NCBI RefSeq assembly: GCF_035818635.1
Contig: NZ_JAYLLH010000012.1
Span: 1-64,000, forward strand
Origin: Mesobacterium_A hydrothermale
GTDB taxonomy: Bacteria > Pseudomonadota > Alphaproteobacteria > Rhodobacterales > Rhodobacteraceae
Length of the DNA stretch: 64,000 nucleotides
Reading direction: 5' to 3'
Positions 25,486 through 34,546 of this stretch are shown here, in pieces (the stretch's first letter is position 1; every line of letters starts with the position of its first letter). The translations under genes were made by a program, and so were the position numbers. A model generated the notes under the pieces. It ran no database searches. It saw only the letters and a list, made by a program, of their open reading frames with translations, and was not told where the DNA came from.

Positions 25486-26940
25486 TTATTCCGCGGCTTT
25501 CATCTGAAAGCCTTTTTCGATCATGTCGGCGGGTTCGACCGGGTATTCGCCCGAGAAGCACGCATCGCAATACTGCGGACACGAATCGTTGCGGCCACTG
25601 GCTTCGCCAGCGGCGCGGTAAAGCCCGTCCAGCGAGATGAAGCGCAGGCTGTCAACACCAAGGTGGGTACGCATTTCGTCTTCGGTCATCGTTGCGGCCA
25701 GAAGCTTTTCGCGCTGCGGCGTGTCGACGCCATAGAAACAGGGCCAGGCGGTGGGCGGGCTGGCGATGCGGAAATGCACCTCGGCCGCGCCGGCATCCAG
25801 CAACATGTCCTTGATCTTGCGGCTGGTGGTGCCGCGCACCACGCTGTCATCCACCAATACGATGCGCTTGCCCGCGATCAGGGCGCGGTTGACGTTCAGT
25901 TTCAGCCGGACACCCATATTGCGGATCTGTTCGGTCGGTTCGATGAAGGTCCGGCCCATGTACTGGTTGCGGATGATCCCCATGCCATAGGGAATGCCGG
26001 ATTCATGGGCATAGCCGATCGCCGCCGGGGTGCCGCTGTCGGGGACGGGGCAGACAAGATCGGCTTCGACTGGGGCTTCGCGGGCCAGTTCCACGCCAAT
26101 CTGGCGGCGGGTTTCATAGACCGAACGGCCGCCGATGATGCTGTCGGGGCGGCTGAAATAGACGTGCTCGAAAATGCAGAAGCGTGGCTTGGCGGGACGG
26201 AACGGGCGGACCGATTCAACGCCGTCCTCGGCGGTGATGACGACCATTTCACCCGGCTCGATCTCGCGCACGAAATCGGCGCCGATGATATCCAGCGCAC
26301 AGGTTTCCGACGACAGGCACCAGCCGTCACCGACCTTGCCCAGAACCAGCGGGCGCACGCCCAGCGGGTCGCGCACGCCGATCAGCTTGGTTCGGGTCAT
26401 CGCGACCACGGAAAACGCGCCTTCGACCCGGCGCAGCGCGTCTTCCATCCGGCTGGGGATGTCGCGTTGCAGCGAGCGGGCCATCAGGTGGATGATGCAT
26501 TCCGAATCCGACGAGGACTGGAAGATCGATCCGCGTTCGATCAGTTCGCGCCGCAGCGCGATGGCGTTGGTGATGTTGCCGTTGTGCGCAATCGCCGCGC
26601 CGCCCATGCTGAATTCGCCGAAGAACGGCTGCACGTCGCGGATCGCGGCGGCCTTGGATCCGGCGGTGGAATAGCGCACATGCCCGATGGCCAGCGGCCC
26701 GGGCAGCGATTCCATCAGCGATTGCTTGGTGAAATGGTCGCGCACATAGCCGAAACGATGGGCCGAATTGAACCCGGTGGCCGCCGAATGGCTGACGATG
26801 CCGCCCGCCTCTTGCCCGCGGTGTTGCAGGGCGTGCAGGCCAAGGGCGACGAAGTTGGCGGCGTCTGTGACACCGACCACCCCGAAGATGCCGCACTCTT
26901 CGCGCAGCTTGTCGTCGTCGAAAGGATGGGCGGGGGGCAT
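25486..26940 (-). CDS. purF: Amidophosphoribosyltransferase
   Basis: About 484 residues: the first enzyme of de novo purine synthesis, making phosphoribosylamine from PRPP and glutamine. The glutamine amidotransferase domain has its nucleophile Cys16 in EECGIFGVVG (exposed after propeptide removal). RYSTAG and NGNITN are the substrate blocks. The C-terminal PRTase domain has the PRPP motif KRIVLVDDSVVRGTTSRKI. The C-terminus has CSGEYP-like FSGEYPVEPAD. The start at MPPAHPFDDDKL follows family custom; a TTG or upstream codons up to 27006 are possible. Confidence 0.95.
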   Translation of the reverse strand: MPPAHPFDDDKLREECGIFGVVGVTDAANFVALGLHALQHRGQEAGGIVSHSAATGFNSAHRFGYVRDHFTKQSLMESLPGPLAIGHVRYSTAGSKAAAIRDVQPFFGEFSMGGAAIAHNGNITNAIALRRELIERGSIFQSSSDSECIIHLMARSLQRDIPSRMEDALRRVEGAFSVVAMTRTKLIGVRDPLGVRPLVLGKVGDGWCLSSETCALDIIGADFVREIEPGEMVVITAEDGVESVRPFRPAKPRFCIFEHVYFSRPDSIIGGRSVYETRRQIGVELAREAPVEADLVCPVPDSGTPAAIGYAHESGIPYGMGIIRNQYMGRTFIEPTEQIRNMGVRLKLNVNRALIAGKRIVLVDDSVVRGTTSRKIKDMLLDAGAAEVHFRIASPPTAWPCFYGVDTPQREKLLAATMTEDEMRTHLGVDSLRFISLDGLYRAAGEASGRNDSCPQYCDACFSGEYPVEPADMIEKGFQMKAAE

Positions 26941-27052
26941 CTGGAGGTCGGACAAGGGTGGCTCCGAATCCTGTGTTGGGCGTTCGTGCCCGTCATAGTG
27001 CCCCAAGGCGCGTCTGTCACGAAAGGATCACAAAACAGTCTGTGACCAATGG

Positions 27053-27994
27053 TCAGGGGGCGGCGGATGCCCGGCCTTTGGGCCGGTCGTGCAGGAATTT
27101 CATCAGCGTCGGGGTCAGGTACATCGGGATCTGATAGCAGCCGATGAACAAAAGCAGCTGGTCGATGGTGCTGTCGGGCAGGGCGACAAGAAACAGCGCG
27201 ATGTTGCGGTTGCCTGCGACGACGCTGATCCCGGGCAGGTCGCGGGCGGGAATCCCGCGCAGGAACCGCCAGGCCAGCAGCTGCAGGCCAAAGTTCAACA
27301 TCAACGCAAAGCCCAACCAGCGGGCAAAACGGGCCGGATCGGTTGTCAGCACCGGGCCCGCGACCGACATCAGCCCGACCACCATGACCGCCAGCAGGAT
27401 CGCAGCTGCGCCATCAAAGGCCTGCTGGCGTTCCGGGGTCACCCGGTCGCCGGCGAGGTGACGCAGGGCAAAGGCCGTGCCGACCGCGCCGAAGACGACC
27501 GCCATCAGTTTCAGCGATGACAGCAGAACCGCGGCAGGAGAGCCGAAGGGCGGAAAGAACAGCAGAACGGGCAGGGCGGTGAACGGAAACAGCGCCGTGC
27601 CCAGCAGCAGAAGCCGCATCGCGGCAGAGGGATCCTGCCCCATCAGGATCGTGAAGTTGGGGCTGCCGGTGACCGAGGGCGACGACAGCACGAGGATGAC
27701 CGCCAGCATGGCCGGGCTGTTCAACAGCCCCAGAAGGGCGGCCAGCGCCAGCGCGATCAGCGGCAACGCAAGCTGATAGATCAGCGCGACCCGCAGGGTG
27801 CCCCGCAGGTCGCGCAGGTTGCCAAGCGCCGCGCGTGGCCCGATCCGGAAGGCGGCGACGAACAGCAGCGCGGCGATCATCTCGGGCAGCCAGGGTTTGA
27901 CCCAATGCGCCAGCCCGGGCAGGCAAAGCCCCGCGACCAGCCCGGCGATCAGGCTCCAGCGGCCGTGCCGGGCGATGAAGCGCAGGGCGCCCAA
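27053..27994 (-). CDS. Bile acid:sodium symporter-like (BASS/SBF) permease
   Basis: A 313-residue membrane protein with nine or ten hydrophobic helices. It resembles the SBF/BASS fold: VILVLSSPSVTGSPNFTILMGQ in the middle and SVVAGNRNIALFLVALP near 255-272, equivalent to the two helix-crossing motifs. Substrates of this family range from bile acids to organic acids; none can be assigned. It lies 4 nt after the TRAP dctM gene on the same strand, so it probably belongs to the solute locus and may serve as an exporter or second importer. Similarity is recognised by eye only. Confidence 0.68.
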   Translation of the reverse strand: MGALRFIARHGRWSLIAGLVAGLCLPGLAHWVKPWLPEMIAALLFVAAFRIGPRAALGNLRDLRGTLRVALIYQLALPLIALALAALLGLLNSPAMLAVILVLSSPSVTGSPNFTILMGQDPSAAMRLLLLGTALFPFTALPVLLFFPPFGSPAAVLLSSLKLMAVVFGAVGTAFALRHLAGDRVTPERQQAFDGAAAILLAVMVVGLMSVAGPVLTTDPARFARWLGFALMLNFGLQLLAWRFLRGIPARDLPGISVVAGNRNIALFLVALPDSTIDQLLLFIGCYQIPMYLTPTLMKFLHDRPKGRASAAP

Positions 27995-27998
27995 GGGC

Positions 27999-29312
27999 TC
28001 AGCCCCCGGGGCCCTTGCGGATGTTGTCGGGCAGCCAGGTCGCCAGTTCGGGGAAGGCGATCAGCACAAAGACCATCACCACCATGATCAGGAACATCGG
28101 GATCGCGGCGCGCGCGATGAAGTTCATCTCATGGCTGGTCATGCCTTGCAGCACGAACAGGTTGAAGCCGATGGGCGGCGTGATCTGTGCCATTTCCACG
28201 ACGACGACGATGAAGATGCCGAACCAGATGATGTCGATGCCCGCCTGCCGGATCATCGGTTCCACCACCGCCATGGTCAGCACCACCGACGAGATCCCGT
28301 CCAGGAACATGCCCAGCACGATATAGAACACCAGCAGCGCCATCAGCAGTTCGAACTTGGTCAGGTTCCAGCTGGCGATCAGGTCGGCCAGCCCGCGCGG
28401 CAGACCGGTAAAGCCCATCGACAGCGACAGGAAGGCGGCACCGGCCAGGATCAGGGCGATCATCGCGCTGGTGCGCACGGCACCCATCAGGCTGGCGGTG
28501 AAGGTGCCCCAGGTCAGCGAGCCCTGCGTCGCGGCCAGCACCATCGACCCGATGACGCCGAAGGCGGCGGCCTCGGTCGCGGTGGCATAGCCCAGGTACA
28601 TCGAGCCGATGACCACCAGGATCAGGCAGATCACCGGGATCAGGAAGCGGGAGTTCTTGACTTTTTCCAGCAGCGTCATCCGCGGTTCGGGTGTCGGGTT
28701 GAAGTCTTTGGACACTTTCGACTTGACGCCGACATAGGCCATGAACATGGCCGCCAGCACGAGTCCGGGGAACACGCCGGCCATGAACAGCTTGGTGATG
28801 GATTCGTTGATGGTGACGCCATAGACGATCAGCGTCAGCGACGGCGGAATCATCAATCCCAGCGTGGCTGCGCCCGCTAGTGTGCCGATCACCATGTTTT
28901 CCGGATAGCCACGCTTGCGCAGTTCCGGGATCGACATCTTGCCCACGGTTGTCAGCGTCGCCGCGGACGAGCCGGACACGGCGGCAAAAACCGTACAGCC
29001 GACGATATTGGTGTGCACCAGCCCCCCGGGCAGCCGCGCCATCCACGGCGACAGGCCCTTGAACATGTCCTCGGACAGTCGCGTTCGGTACAGGATTTCC
29101 CCCATCCAGATGAACAGCGGCAAGGCGGTCAGCGTCCAGCTGGACGACGACGCCCAGACCTTGGTGATCATCGCATCGCCTGCCGGGCGCGAGGTGAACA
29201 GCTCCATCCCGACAAAGGCCACTCCCAGCAGGGACAGCCCCACCCAGACGCCAGAGCCCAGCAGCAGGAAAAGAACGAAAAGGAAGATCGCGATCGGGAT
29301 CAGTTGTTCCAT
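27999..29312 (-). CDS. TRAP transporter large permease (second set)
   Basis: A 437-residue DctM-family protein of standard length. It has typical blocks: CTVFAAVSGSSAATLTTVGKM, GAATLGLMIPPSLTLIVYG, the TATEAAAFGVIGS segment and MAQITPPIGFNLFVLQGM near the C-terminus. Twelve hydrophobic helices are expected. It works with the adjacent small permease and binding protein, which form a second TRAP set distinct from the dctPQM at 0.4-3.6 kb. A BASS-type gene follows after 4 nt. Confidence 0.92.
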   Translation of the reverse strand: MEQLIPIAIFLFVLFLLLGSGVWVGLSLLGVAFVGMELFTSRPAGDAMITKVWASSSSWTLTALPLFIWMGEILYRTRLSEDMFKGLSPWMARLPGGLVHTNIVGCTVFAAVSGSSAATLTTVGKMSIPELRKRGYPENMVIGTLAGAATLGLMIPPSLTLIVYGVTINESITKLFMAGVFPGLVLAAMFMAYVGVKSKVSKDFNPTPEPRMTLLEKVKNSRFLIPVICLILVVIGSMYLGYATATEAAAFGVIGSMVLAATQGSLTWGTFTASLMGAVRTSAMIALILAGAAFLSLSMGFTGLPRGLADLIASWNLTKFELLMALLVFYIVLGMFLDGISSVVLTMAVVEPMIRQAGIDIIWFGIFIVVVVEMAQITPPIGFNLFVLQGMTSHEMNFIARAAIPMFLIMVVMVFVLIAFPELATWLPDNIRKGPGG

Positions 29313-29324
29313 TGTGCCGGTCCC

Positions 29325-29849
29325 TTATTCCGCGTGGCTTTGATCGACGAGATCGGACCGAATGCCATGGTCGCCAGTGACCAGCAACCGGACAAGGTGA
29401 TCCCAGAAGGCGATGGCCAGCAGGATCGTGCCCACGCACATCGACAGTTGCGGGATCCAGATCGGTGTGGCGTCAAGGCCTTGGGACAGTTCGTTCCAGC
29501 GCCAGGAGACATAGGTGCCCTTGACCGCGTAGCGGGCAAGGTAGGTGGCCAGCGCCGCGCCGATGCCGAAACACCAAAGTTCGCCCCAGCGGCGATACTT
29601 GCCAAGGAAGGACAGAAACAGCGACACCCGGATATGCGCGCCGTGGTTCAGCGCATAGGCCAGCGCAAGAAAGGACGCGCCCGCCATGCAGTACCCGGCG
29701 TAGTCGGTCGCGCCTGGAAAGACATGGCCGGTCCAGCGCGCCAGCATCTGCAACACGATGATCACAAGGATCGCGATCAGGAACAGCGCCGCAAGGACGC
29801 CCCCCGTCAAGTAAAGGCCGTCCAGCGCACGGCGCAGGGTCTTGAGCAT
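29325..29849 (-). CDS. TRAP transporter small permease (second set)
   Basis: A 174-residue DctQ-family protein with four hydrophobic helices (about 12-35, 45-63, 88-108 and 135-155). ATDYAGYCMAGASFLALAYALNHGAHIRVSL is the family core, in particular the HxRV segment. Its length is normal, unlike the enlarged DctQ of the first set. It follows the binding-protein gene after an 82-nt gap filled with hairpins and precedes the large permease by 12 nt. Confidence 0.9.
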   Translation of the reverse strand: MLKTLRRALDGLYLTGGVLAALFLIAILVIIVLQMLARWTGHVFPGATDYAGYCMAGASFLALAYALNHGAHIRVSLFLSFLGKYRRWGELWCFGIGAALATYLARYAVKGTYVSWRWNELSQGLDATPIWIPQLSMCVGTILLAIAFWDHLVRLLVTGDHGIRSDLVDQSHAE

Positions 29850-29869
29850 GATGTCCCCCGGAAAATCAG

Positions 29870-29920
29870 GGTGGGTCGCGACCCACCGCGGTGGTGGGGG
29901 TGGGTTCGAAAACCCACCCC
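29870..29920 (-). terminator. Two perfect hairpins between TRAP dctP and dctQ
   Basis: GGTGGGTCGCGACCCACC (29870-29887) is a self-complementary palindrome. GGGGTGGGTT/AACCCACCCC (29897-29920) is a 10-bp stem with a CGAA loop. Neither has a long T-run, so message stabilisation or partial termination of the dctP transcript is more likely than full stop. Confidence 0.65.
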
Positions 29921-29931
29921 GCGCCGTTGTC

Positions 29932-30906
29932 TTATTGGTTCTTGTAGGCGTCGACGATGGCCTTTCCGGCGTCGCCCGCGCTTTCCAGCCATTCAGCGGT
30001 CATGGTGGCGCCGATGGCCTGCAATTCGCTGACCAGCTTGTCGCCGGCGCGGCCTACGGTCATGCCACCTGCCTTCAGCCCGTCCAGGGTGAACTGGGTG
30101 TAGTCCTTGGAACGCTGCAGGCCGCTGGCGGCTGCGGCGGTGGCGCAATCGTTCATCACGGTCTTGGTGGCGTCATCCAGCCCGTTCCAGGCGTCGGCGT
30201 TGACGAAGACCGCGTTGCGCGGCAGCCATGCGTCGACTTCGTAGAAGTGGCTCAGGTGTTCCCAGACCTTGCGGTCATACCCGGTGGCGCCCGACGAGAT
30301 GAAGGATTCCGCCACGCCGGTGGCCAGCGCCTGCGACAGTTCCGCGGCTTCGACCTGGACCGGCAGCATGCCAGTCAGTTCCGCCATGCGCGCGGTTGCG
30401 GTCGAGTAGGAGCGGAACTTCACCCCCTTGAGGTCGGCCACCGAGTCCACCGGCTTGTTGACGTAAAAGCCCTGCGGCGGCCACGGCACCGAATAGAGAT
30501 AGTGCAGGTTATCTTCGGCCAGCGCCTCTTCGACATAGGGCTGGGCGATGCTCCAGAGCTTTTCATGCTCGTCGAAGGACGACACCAGGAAGGGGATCGA
30601 ATCCACGCCGTAAAGCGGGTTTTCATTCTGGTGCGCCGACAGCAGACGTTCGCCGATGTTGGCCTGTCCGGTCATCACCGCGCGCTTGATTTCCGCGCCG
30701 CCGAACAGCGAGCCCGAGGGATGGGTGACGATTTCCAGCGCCCCGCCGGTGCCGTCGGTGACGCATTTGGCGAATTCCGCGCCAACCTCGGAATGGAAGT
30801 TGGTCGCGGCATAGGCCATCGGCATGTCCCACTTGTCGGCCAGCGCCGGAGCGGCCATGGCACCGGCCAGCGCGGTGCCGGCCAGAAGGGTTTTGAGTTT
30901 GGTCAT
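29932..30906 (-). CDS. TRAP transporter substrate-binding protein (second set)
   Basis: A 324-residue DctP-family periplasmic protein with a signal peptide (about 1-23, ending APALA). The mature N-terminus DKWDMPMAYAATNFHSEVGAEFAKCV is typical of the set found with amino-acid or carboxylate genes. VKFRSYSTATARMAELTGMLPVQV carries the substrate arginine. GGGAG lies before the ATG. It follows the flavoprotein gene by 65 nt on the same strand, so the imported compound is probably that enzyme's substrate. Two hairpins follow it. Confidence 0.91.
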   Translation of the reverse strand: MTKLKTLLAGTALAGAMAAPALADKWDMPMAYAATNFHSEVGAEFAKCVTDGTGGALEIVTHPSGSLFGGAEIKRAVMTGQANIGERLLSAHQNENPLYGVDSIPFLVSSFDEHEKLWSIAQPYVEEALAEDNLHYLYSVPWPPQGFYVNKPVDSVADLKGVKFRSYSTATARMAELTGMLPVQVEAAELSQALATGVAESFISSGATGYDRKVWEHLSHFYEVDAWLPRNAVFVNADAWNGLDDATKTVMNDCATAAAASGLQRSKDYTQFTLDGLKAGGMTVGRAGDKLVSELQAIGATMTAEWLESAGDAGKAIVDAYKNQ

Positions 30907-30971
30907 TTTGGGTCTCCCTGTGATTTTATGTGAACGGTGTGGCGTCCGGGTTCGTCCCGGATCGGTTGCCG

Positions 30972-32252
30972 TCACGTCATGAAACGTGACGGGGAATAGG
31001 GGGTGAGGTCAATATTCGGCGTGTGCCCGCCGATCATCTGCGCCAGCAAACGCCCGGTTTTCGGCCCGCCGGTCAGGCCGACATGGTCGTGGCCAAACCC
31101 CAGGTAGGCGCCCTTGACGCCCGGCACCTCGCCGATCACGGGGATGGAATCGGCCATCGAAGGGCGGTGCCCCATCCATTCCACCGATTTCTTCCAGGTG
31201 ATGCCGGGGATCGCCTTGCGGATGTTGTCTTCCAGCAGCTTGTAGGGCGCACGCGAGCGCGGCGCGTCCAGCCCGCCGAATTCCACGATCCCCGCCAGCC
31301 GCAGCCGGCCTTCCATCGGGGTGGCCACGAACTTGCCCGAGGCGACCATGACCGGCGCCTTGGGCATGACCGAGGGCTCCCATAGCTCGAGGTGATAGCC
31401 ACGTTCGGATTCCAGCGGCGCCTTGATGCCCAGCTTTGCCGCCAGCGGGCCGGACCAGACGCCCGTGGCCAGCACCGCGCCGTCGCACGCGAGTGTGTCA
31501 CCGCCCGCGCGCACCCCGGTGACCGTGCCGTTTTCGCGGACGATATCGGTGACCTCGGCCTTGATCATCTGTCCGCCCTGATCCGTCACATGCCGGGCCA
31601 GCGCGGTGACATAGGCGCCAGGGTCGGAAATCCGGCCATGGTCGTGCAGGCGCACCGCCATGCCGATATCGGGGCCAAAGATCGGGTCGTACCCGCGCCA
31701 GTCGTCGCCTTCCAGCAGGTCCCAGGTAAAGCCGTTGTCGCGCCGCACCGACCAGCCCAGGTTGTCGCCCTCGTACGCGGCCCGGTCGCGGTACAGATAC
31801 AGGTAATCCGACGCCACCACCCAGCGTTCCGCCCCGGTGCCCGCCGACAGCGCCTGATGGTCGGCCAGGCTGTCGCCGATGATCGGGGTCAGGGCCCTGG
31901 CGCGATGGCGCATCCTGGCATCCGTCCCATGCGACAGGTATTTCAGCATCCAGGGCAGCAGCCGGGGCAGGTAGCCCCATTTCATGAACAAGGGCTCTTT
32001 GGGGCTGAACAGCATTTTCGGCGCTTTCCACATCAGCCCTGGCACGGTGACCGGGATGATCGCGCAACTGGCCAGCACGCCGCCATTGCCGAAACTGGCC
32101 CCGGCGGCCGGGCCTTCGCGGTCGATCAGGATCACCTTGTGCCCGTCGCGTTGCAGCCAGATCGCGGTGGAGACCCCGAAGATCCCTGCGCCGATGATGG
32201 CGATTTTCTTCTTGTCCTGTGTCGTGCCGGTCACGTGAGTGGCTTTCCCCAT
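30972..32252 (-). CDS. DadA-like FAD-dependent amino-acid oxidoreductase
   Basis: A 426-residue flavoprotein of the D-amino-acid dehydrogenase (DadA/DAO) family. The dinucleotide loop IIGAGIFGVSTA lies at 19-30, the FAD acid DREGPAAGASFGNGG near 46-60, and the C-terminal GHRPSMADSIPVIGEVPG and GFGHDHVGLTGGPKTGRLLAQ motifs close the cofactor site. Such enzymes oxidise D-amino acids or N-substituted amino acids. Substrate here is unknown. It heads the oxidase-TRAP-BASS operon and is divergent from the LysR regulator. Confidence 0.88.
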   Translation of the reverse strand: MGKATHVTGTTQDKKKIAIIGAGIFGVSTAIWLQRDGHKVILIDREGPAAGASFGNGGVLASCAIIPVTVPGLMWKAPKMLFSPKEPLFMKWGYLPRLLPWMLKYLSHGTDARMRHRARALTPIIGDSLADHQALSAGTGAERWVVASDYLYLYRDRAAYEGDNLGWSVRRDNGFTWDLLEGDDWRGYDPIFGPDIGMAVRLHDHGRISDPGAYVTALARHVTDQGGQMIKAEVTDIVRENGTVTGVRAGGDTLACDGAVLATGVWSGPLAAKLGIKAPLESERGYHLELWEPSVMPKAPVMVASGKFVATPMEGRLRLAGIVEFGGLDAPRSRAPYKLLEDNIRKAIPGITWKKSVEWMGHRPSMADSIPVIGEVPGVKGAYLGFGHDHVGLTGGPKTGRLLAQMIGGHTPNIDLTPYSPSRFMT

Positions 32253-32312
32253 GGCGGCGGACGCATCCCCCGCGCCTGCCTGTTGAAATCAAGATTGCCG
32301 CGAGGACATCAT

Positions 32313-32329
32313 AAATTCCAATACAATTT
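32313..32329. promoter_or_regulatory. Putative LysR operator
   Basis: AAATT-CCAATAC-AATTT, an inverted repeat with a T-N11-A-like layout in an AT-rich stretch, lies between the divergent flavoprotein and LysR genes. Position and form fit a LysR-type binding site; binding is inferred. Confidence 0.5.
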
Positions 32330-32367
32330 CATGCAAAAACCATAAGCTGCTGTGATAGGGTCGCGTC

Positions 32368-33264
32368 ATGTCCACGCCGTTTCGCCAATTTCAGGCCTTT
32401 CACGCCACGCTTCAGCGCGGCACAGTCACGGCGGCGGCCGAATACCTGGGCATTTCGCAACCGGCGATTTCCAACCTGCTGGCGCAGCTTGAACGGCGCA
32501 CCAAGCTGAAGCTGTTCGAACGCACCCGCGGGCGGTTGGTGCCAACACCCGAAGCGATGGTGCTGTTCGACGAGATCGACACGGTCGTGCGTGGCCTCGA
32601 TCACGTCAACCAGGCGGTGACCGACCTGCAAAACCAGAAGGCGGGACAGTTGCAGGTGGCCTGCAACCACGCGCTGGCCTTTGGTTTCCTGCCGAACGAG
32701 ATCGCGCGTTTCGCCAAGGGCCGCCCGAACCTGACCATCGCGTTCCAGTCGCAATATTCCGGCAAGGTGCAGGAATGGGTCACCGCCGGCCTGTTCGAAA
32801 TCGGCCTGTGCGAAATGCCCGTCCGGCAAGAGGCGATGGAACAGCGCCATTTCCGGTTCGAAACCCTCTGCGCCCTTCCCGAGGGCAGCGGCGTTGCCGA
32901 CAAACCGGTGCTGACGCCCTCGGACCTCGACAGCTATCCTTTCATCGTCATGGGAAATGACCACATGGTCAGCCGTCGCACCCGTGAAGCGTTCCTGTCC
33001 GACGGTGCGCATTTCCGCATCCGCTGCCACACCGATCTGTTCCGCAACGCGCTGAACCTTGTGAAACAGGGGCTGGGCGCGGCGATGATCGACCCGTTCA
33101 CCCTGTCCGCCGACGACGGGGCGGGCTATGTCGTGCGCCGTTTCGATCCGGCAGTGCTGCTGGATATCGTCGTGGTCACCGCCAAGGACAAGCCGCTTTC
33201 CGCGATCGGCCGAGAGTTCCTGGACCAGGTTCTGCCGCGCATGCAGGCCGTGGCGGTGGGCTAA
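32368..33264 (+). CDS. LysR family transcriptional regulator
   Basis: A 298-residue LysR protein. The N-terminal winged helix (about 1-62) reads FRQFQAFHATLQRGTVTAAAEYLGISQPAISNLLAQLERRTKLKLF; the rest is the periplasmic-binding-like effector domain (about 90-290). It is divergent from the DadA-like/TRAP operon and codirectional with the racemase-like gene, and probably controls both in response to the imported compound. An AAATT..AATTT inverted repeat lies 39 nt upstream of its start. Confidence 0.9.
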   Translation: MSTPFRQFQAFHATLQRGTVTAAAEYLGISQPAISNLLAQLERRTKLKLFERTRGRLVPTPEAMVLFDEIDTVVRGLDHVNQAVTDLQNQKAGQLQVACNHALAFGFLPNEIARFAKGRPNLTIAFQSQYSGKVQEWVTAGLFEIGLCEMPVRQEAMEQRHFRFETLCALPEGSGVADKPVLTPSDLDSYPFIVMGNDHMVSRRTREAFLSDGAHFRIRCHTDLFRNALNLVKQGLGAAMIDPFTLSADDGAGYVVRRFDPAVLLDIVVVTAKDKPLSAIGREFLDQVLPRMQAVAVG

Positions 33265-33328
33265 GGCGCGGCTTGGCACCGGCGCCGCAGCGGGCCACAG
33301 TCGCCCAGGACACCCAAGGGGAATCGGC

Positions 33329-34054
33329 ATGAAGATCAGCGGCGGCAAGTCGTTTTACGGCGCATCGGTGGGCATCCTGATGCTGGAATCGCGCTTTCCA
33401 CGCATCCCAGGCGACATGGGCAATGCCCAAAGTTGGGATTTCCCGGTGCAATACCGCGTTGTGCGCGGCGCCTCGCCCGATCTTGCGGTGCGCGGCGGCG
33501 CCAAGGGGCTGCTGCCCGCCTTCGTCGAGGCGGCGCAGGCGCTGGTGGCCGATGGTGCGGACGGGATCACGACAACCTGCGGATTCCTCTCGTTGATGCA
33601 GGCGGACCTGGCGGCAGCGGTCGGTGTGCCGGTGGCAACCTCCTCGCTGATGCAGGTGGGCCTGGTCAACGCGCTTCTGCCGCCGGGGCGGCGGGCCGGG
33701 GTGCTGACGGTGTCCGCCAAGTCGCTGACCCCCGCGCATCTGGCCGCGGCCCGGGTGCCTGCGGACACGCCGGTGGGCAGCACCGAAGGCGGGCGCGAAT
33801 TTACCCGTGCGATCCTGGACAACGACCCGGTACTGGACGTGGCGCTCGCGCGGCAGGACAATATCGACGCGGCCCTTGCGCTTCGGGCCGCCCATCCTGA
33901 CCTGGGCGCCTTGGTGCTGGAATGCACCAACATGGTGCCTTATGCCCGCGATGTTGCCCAGGCGACGGGGCTGCCGGTCTTCACCATTCACAGCTTCATT
34001 TCCTGGTTCCAGTCGGGCCTGCGTCCGCGCCGCTTTCCGTCGGTCGAGGACTGA
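33329..34054 (+). CDS. Asp/Glu racemase family protein
   Basis: A 241-residue protein of the aspartate/glutamate/hydantoin racemase superfamily. The two catalytic cysteines are visible: Cys84 in ITTTCGFLSLMQ and Cys198 in VLECTNMVPYA. Members racemise amino acids or related acids by a two-base mechanism without cofactor. The start ATG at 33329 has AAGGGG upstream. It follows the LysR gene by 64 nt and faces the DadA-like operon, so a role in D/L conversion of the same compound is likely; the exact substrate is not known. Confidence 0.82.
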   Translation: MKISGGKSFYGASVGILMLESRFPRIPGDMGNAQSWDFPVQYRVVRGASPDLAVRGGAKGLLPAFVEAAQALVADGADGITTTCGFLSLMQADLAAAVGVPVATSSLMQVGLVNALLPPGRRAGVLTVSAKSLTPAHLAAARVPADTPVGSTEGGREFTRAILDNDPVLDVALARQDNIDAALALRAAHPDLGALVLECTNMVPYARDVAQATGLPVFTIHSFISWFQSGLRPRRFPSVED

Positions 34055-34060
34055 GTCACC

Positions 34061-34546
34061 TCACCTGTGCCGTGCCTCCAGCGCCAGCAGGAACCGCTTC
34101 GCCGACAGCCCGCCTCCGAACCTGGTCAGGTTGCCGTCTGCGGCCACCAGCCGATGACAGGGCAGGATGATCGGTATCGGGTTGGCGCCGTTCGCCGCCC
34201 CGATCGCCCGCACCGCGCGCGGCACGCCCAGGTGCGCCGCCCAGGCACCATAGCTTTGCGTGCGGCCATAGGGCAGCGTCGGCATGGCGCGCCAGTGCCG
34301 GGTCTGAAAATCGGTGCCCGACAGGACCAGGGGGACGTCGAACGTTCGCAACTCCCCGGCGAAATAGGCGGACACTTGGCGCGCCACCTCGGCAAAGGCG
34401 CCGGAGGCCTGCCGCCAGGCCGGGTCCGGGCCAAAGGCGCGCGGGCCCTGTGCGAACCCCAGCCGGTGCAGCCCCCTGTCATCGCCGACCAGCAGTAGCG
34501 CCCCGATGGGGCTGTCGACAAACCGGTACCGCAGGTTGACCGTCAC
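34061..34546 (-). CDS. ogt: Methylated-DNA--protein-cysteine methyltransferase
   Basis: A 161-residue Ogt-type protein that takes O6-methyl groups from guanine. The acceptor Cys130 lies in PIPIILPCHRLVAADG; the HTH-like part with AVRAIGAANGANP precedes it. The N-terminal 75 residues are the ribonuclease-H-like domain of the family. Its start overlaps the stop of the upstream Ada-type gene by 4 nt, so the two are made together and rebuild the two halves of E. coli Ada as separate proteins. Confidence 0.94.
   Translation of the reverse strand: MTVNLRYRFVDSPIGALLLVGDDRGLHRLGFAQGPRAFGPDPAWRQASGAFAEVARQVSAYFAGELRTFDVPLVLSGTDFQTRHWRAMPTLPYGRTQSYGAWAAHLGVPRAVRAIGAANGANPIPIILPCHRLVAADGNLTRFGGGLSAKRFLLALEARHR

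Noticed and set aside
25447..27045. Plus-strand frame of about 530 codons opposite purF
   Set aside because: PurF motifs on the minus strand are complete; the plus-strand frame has no recognisable domain.
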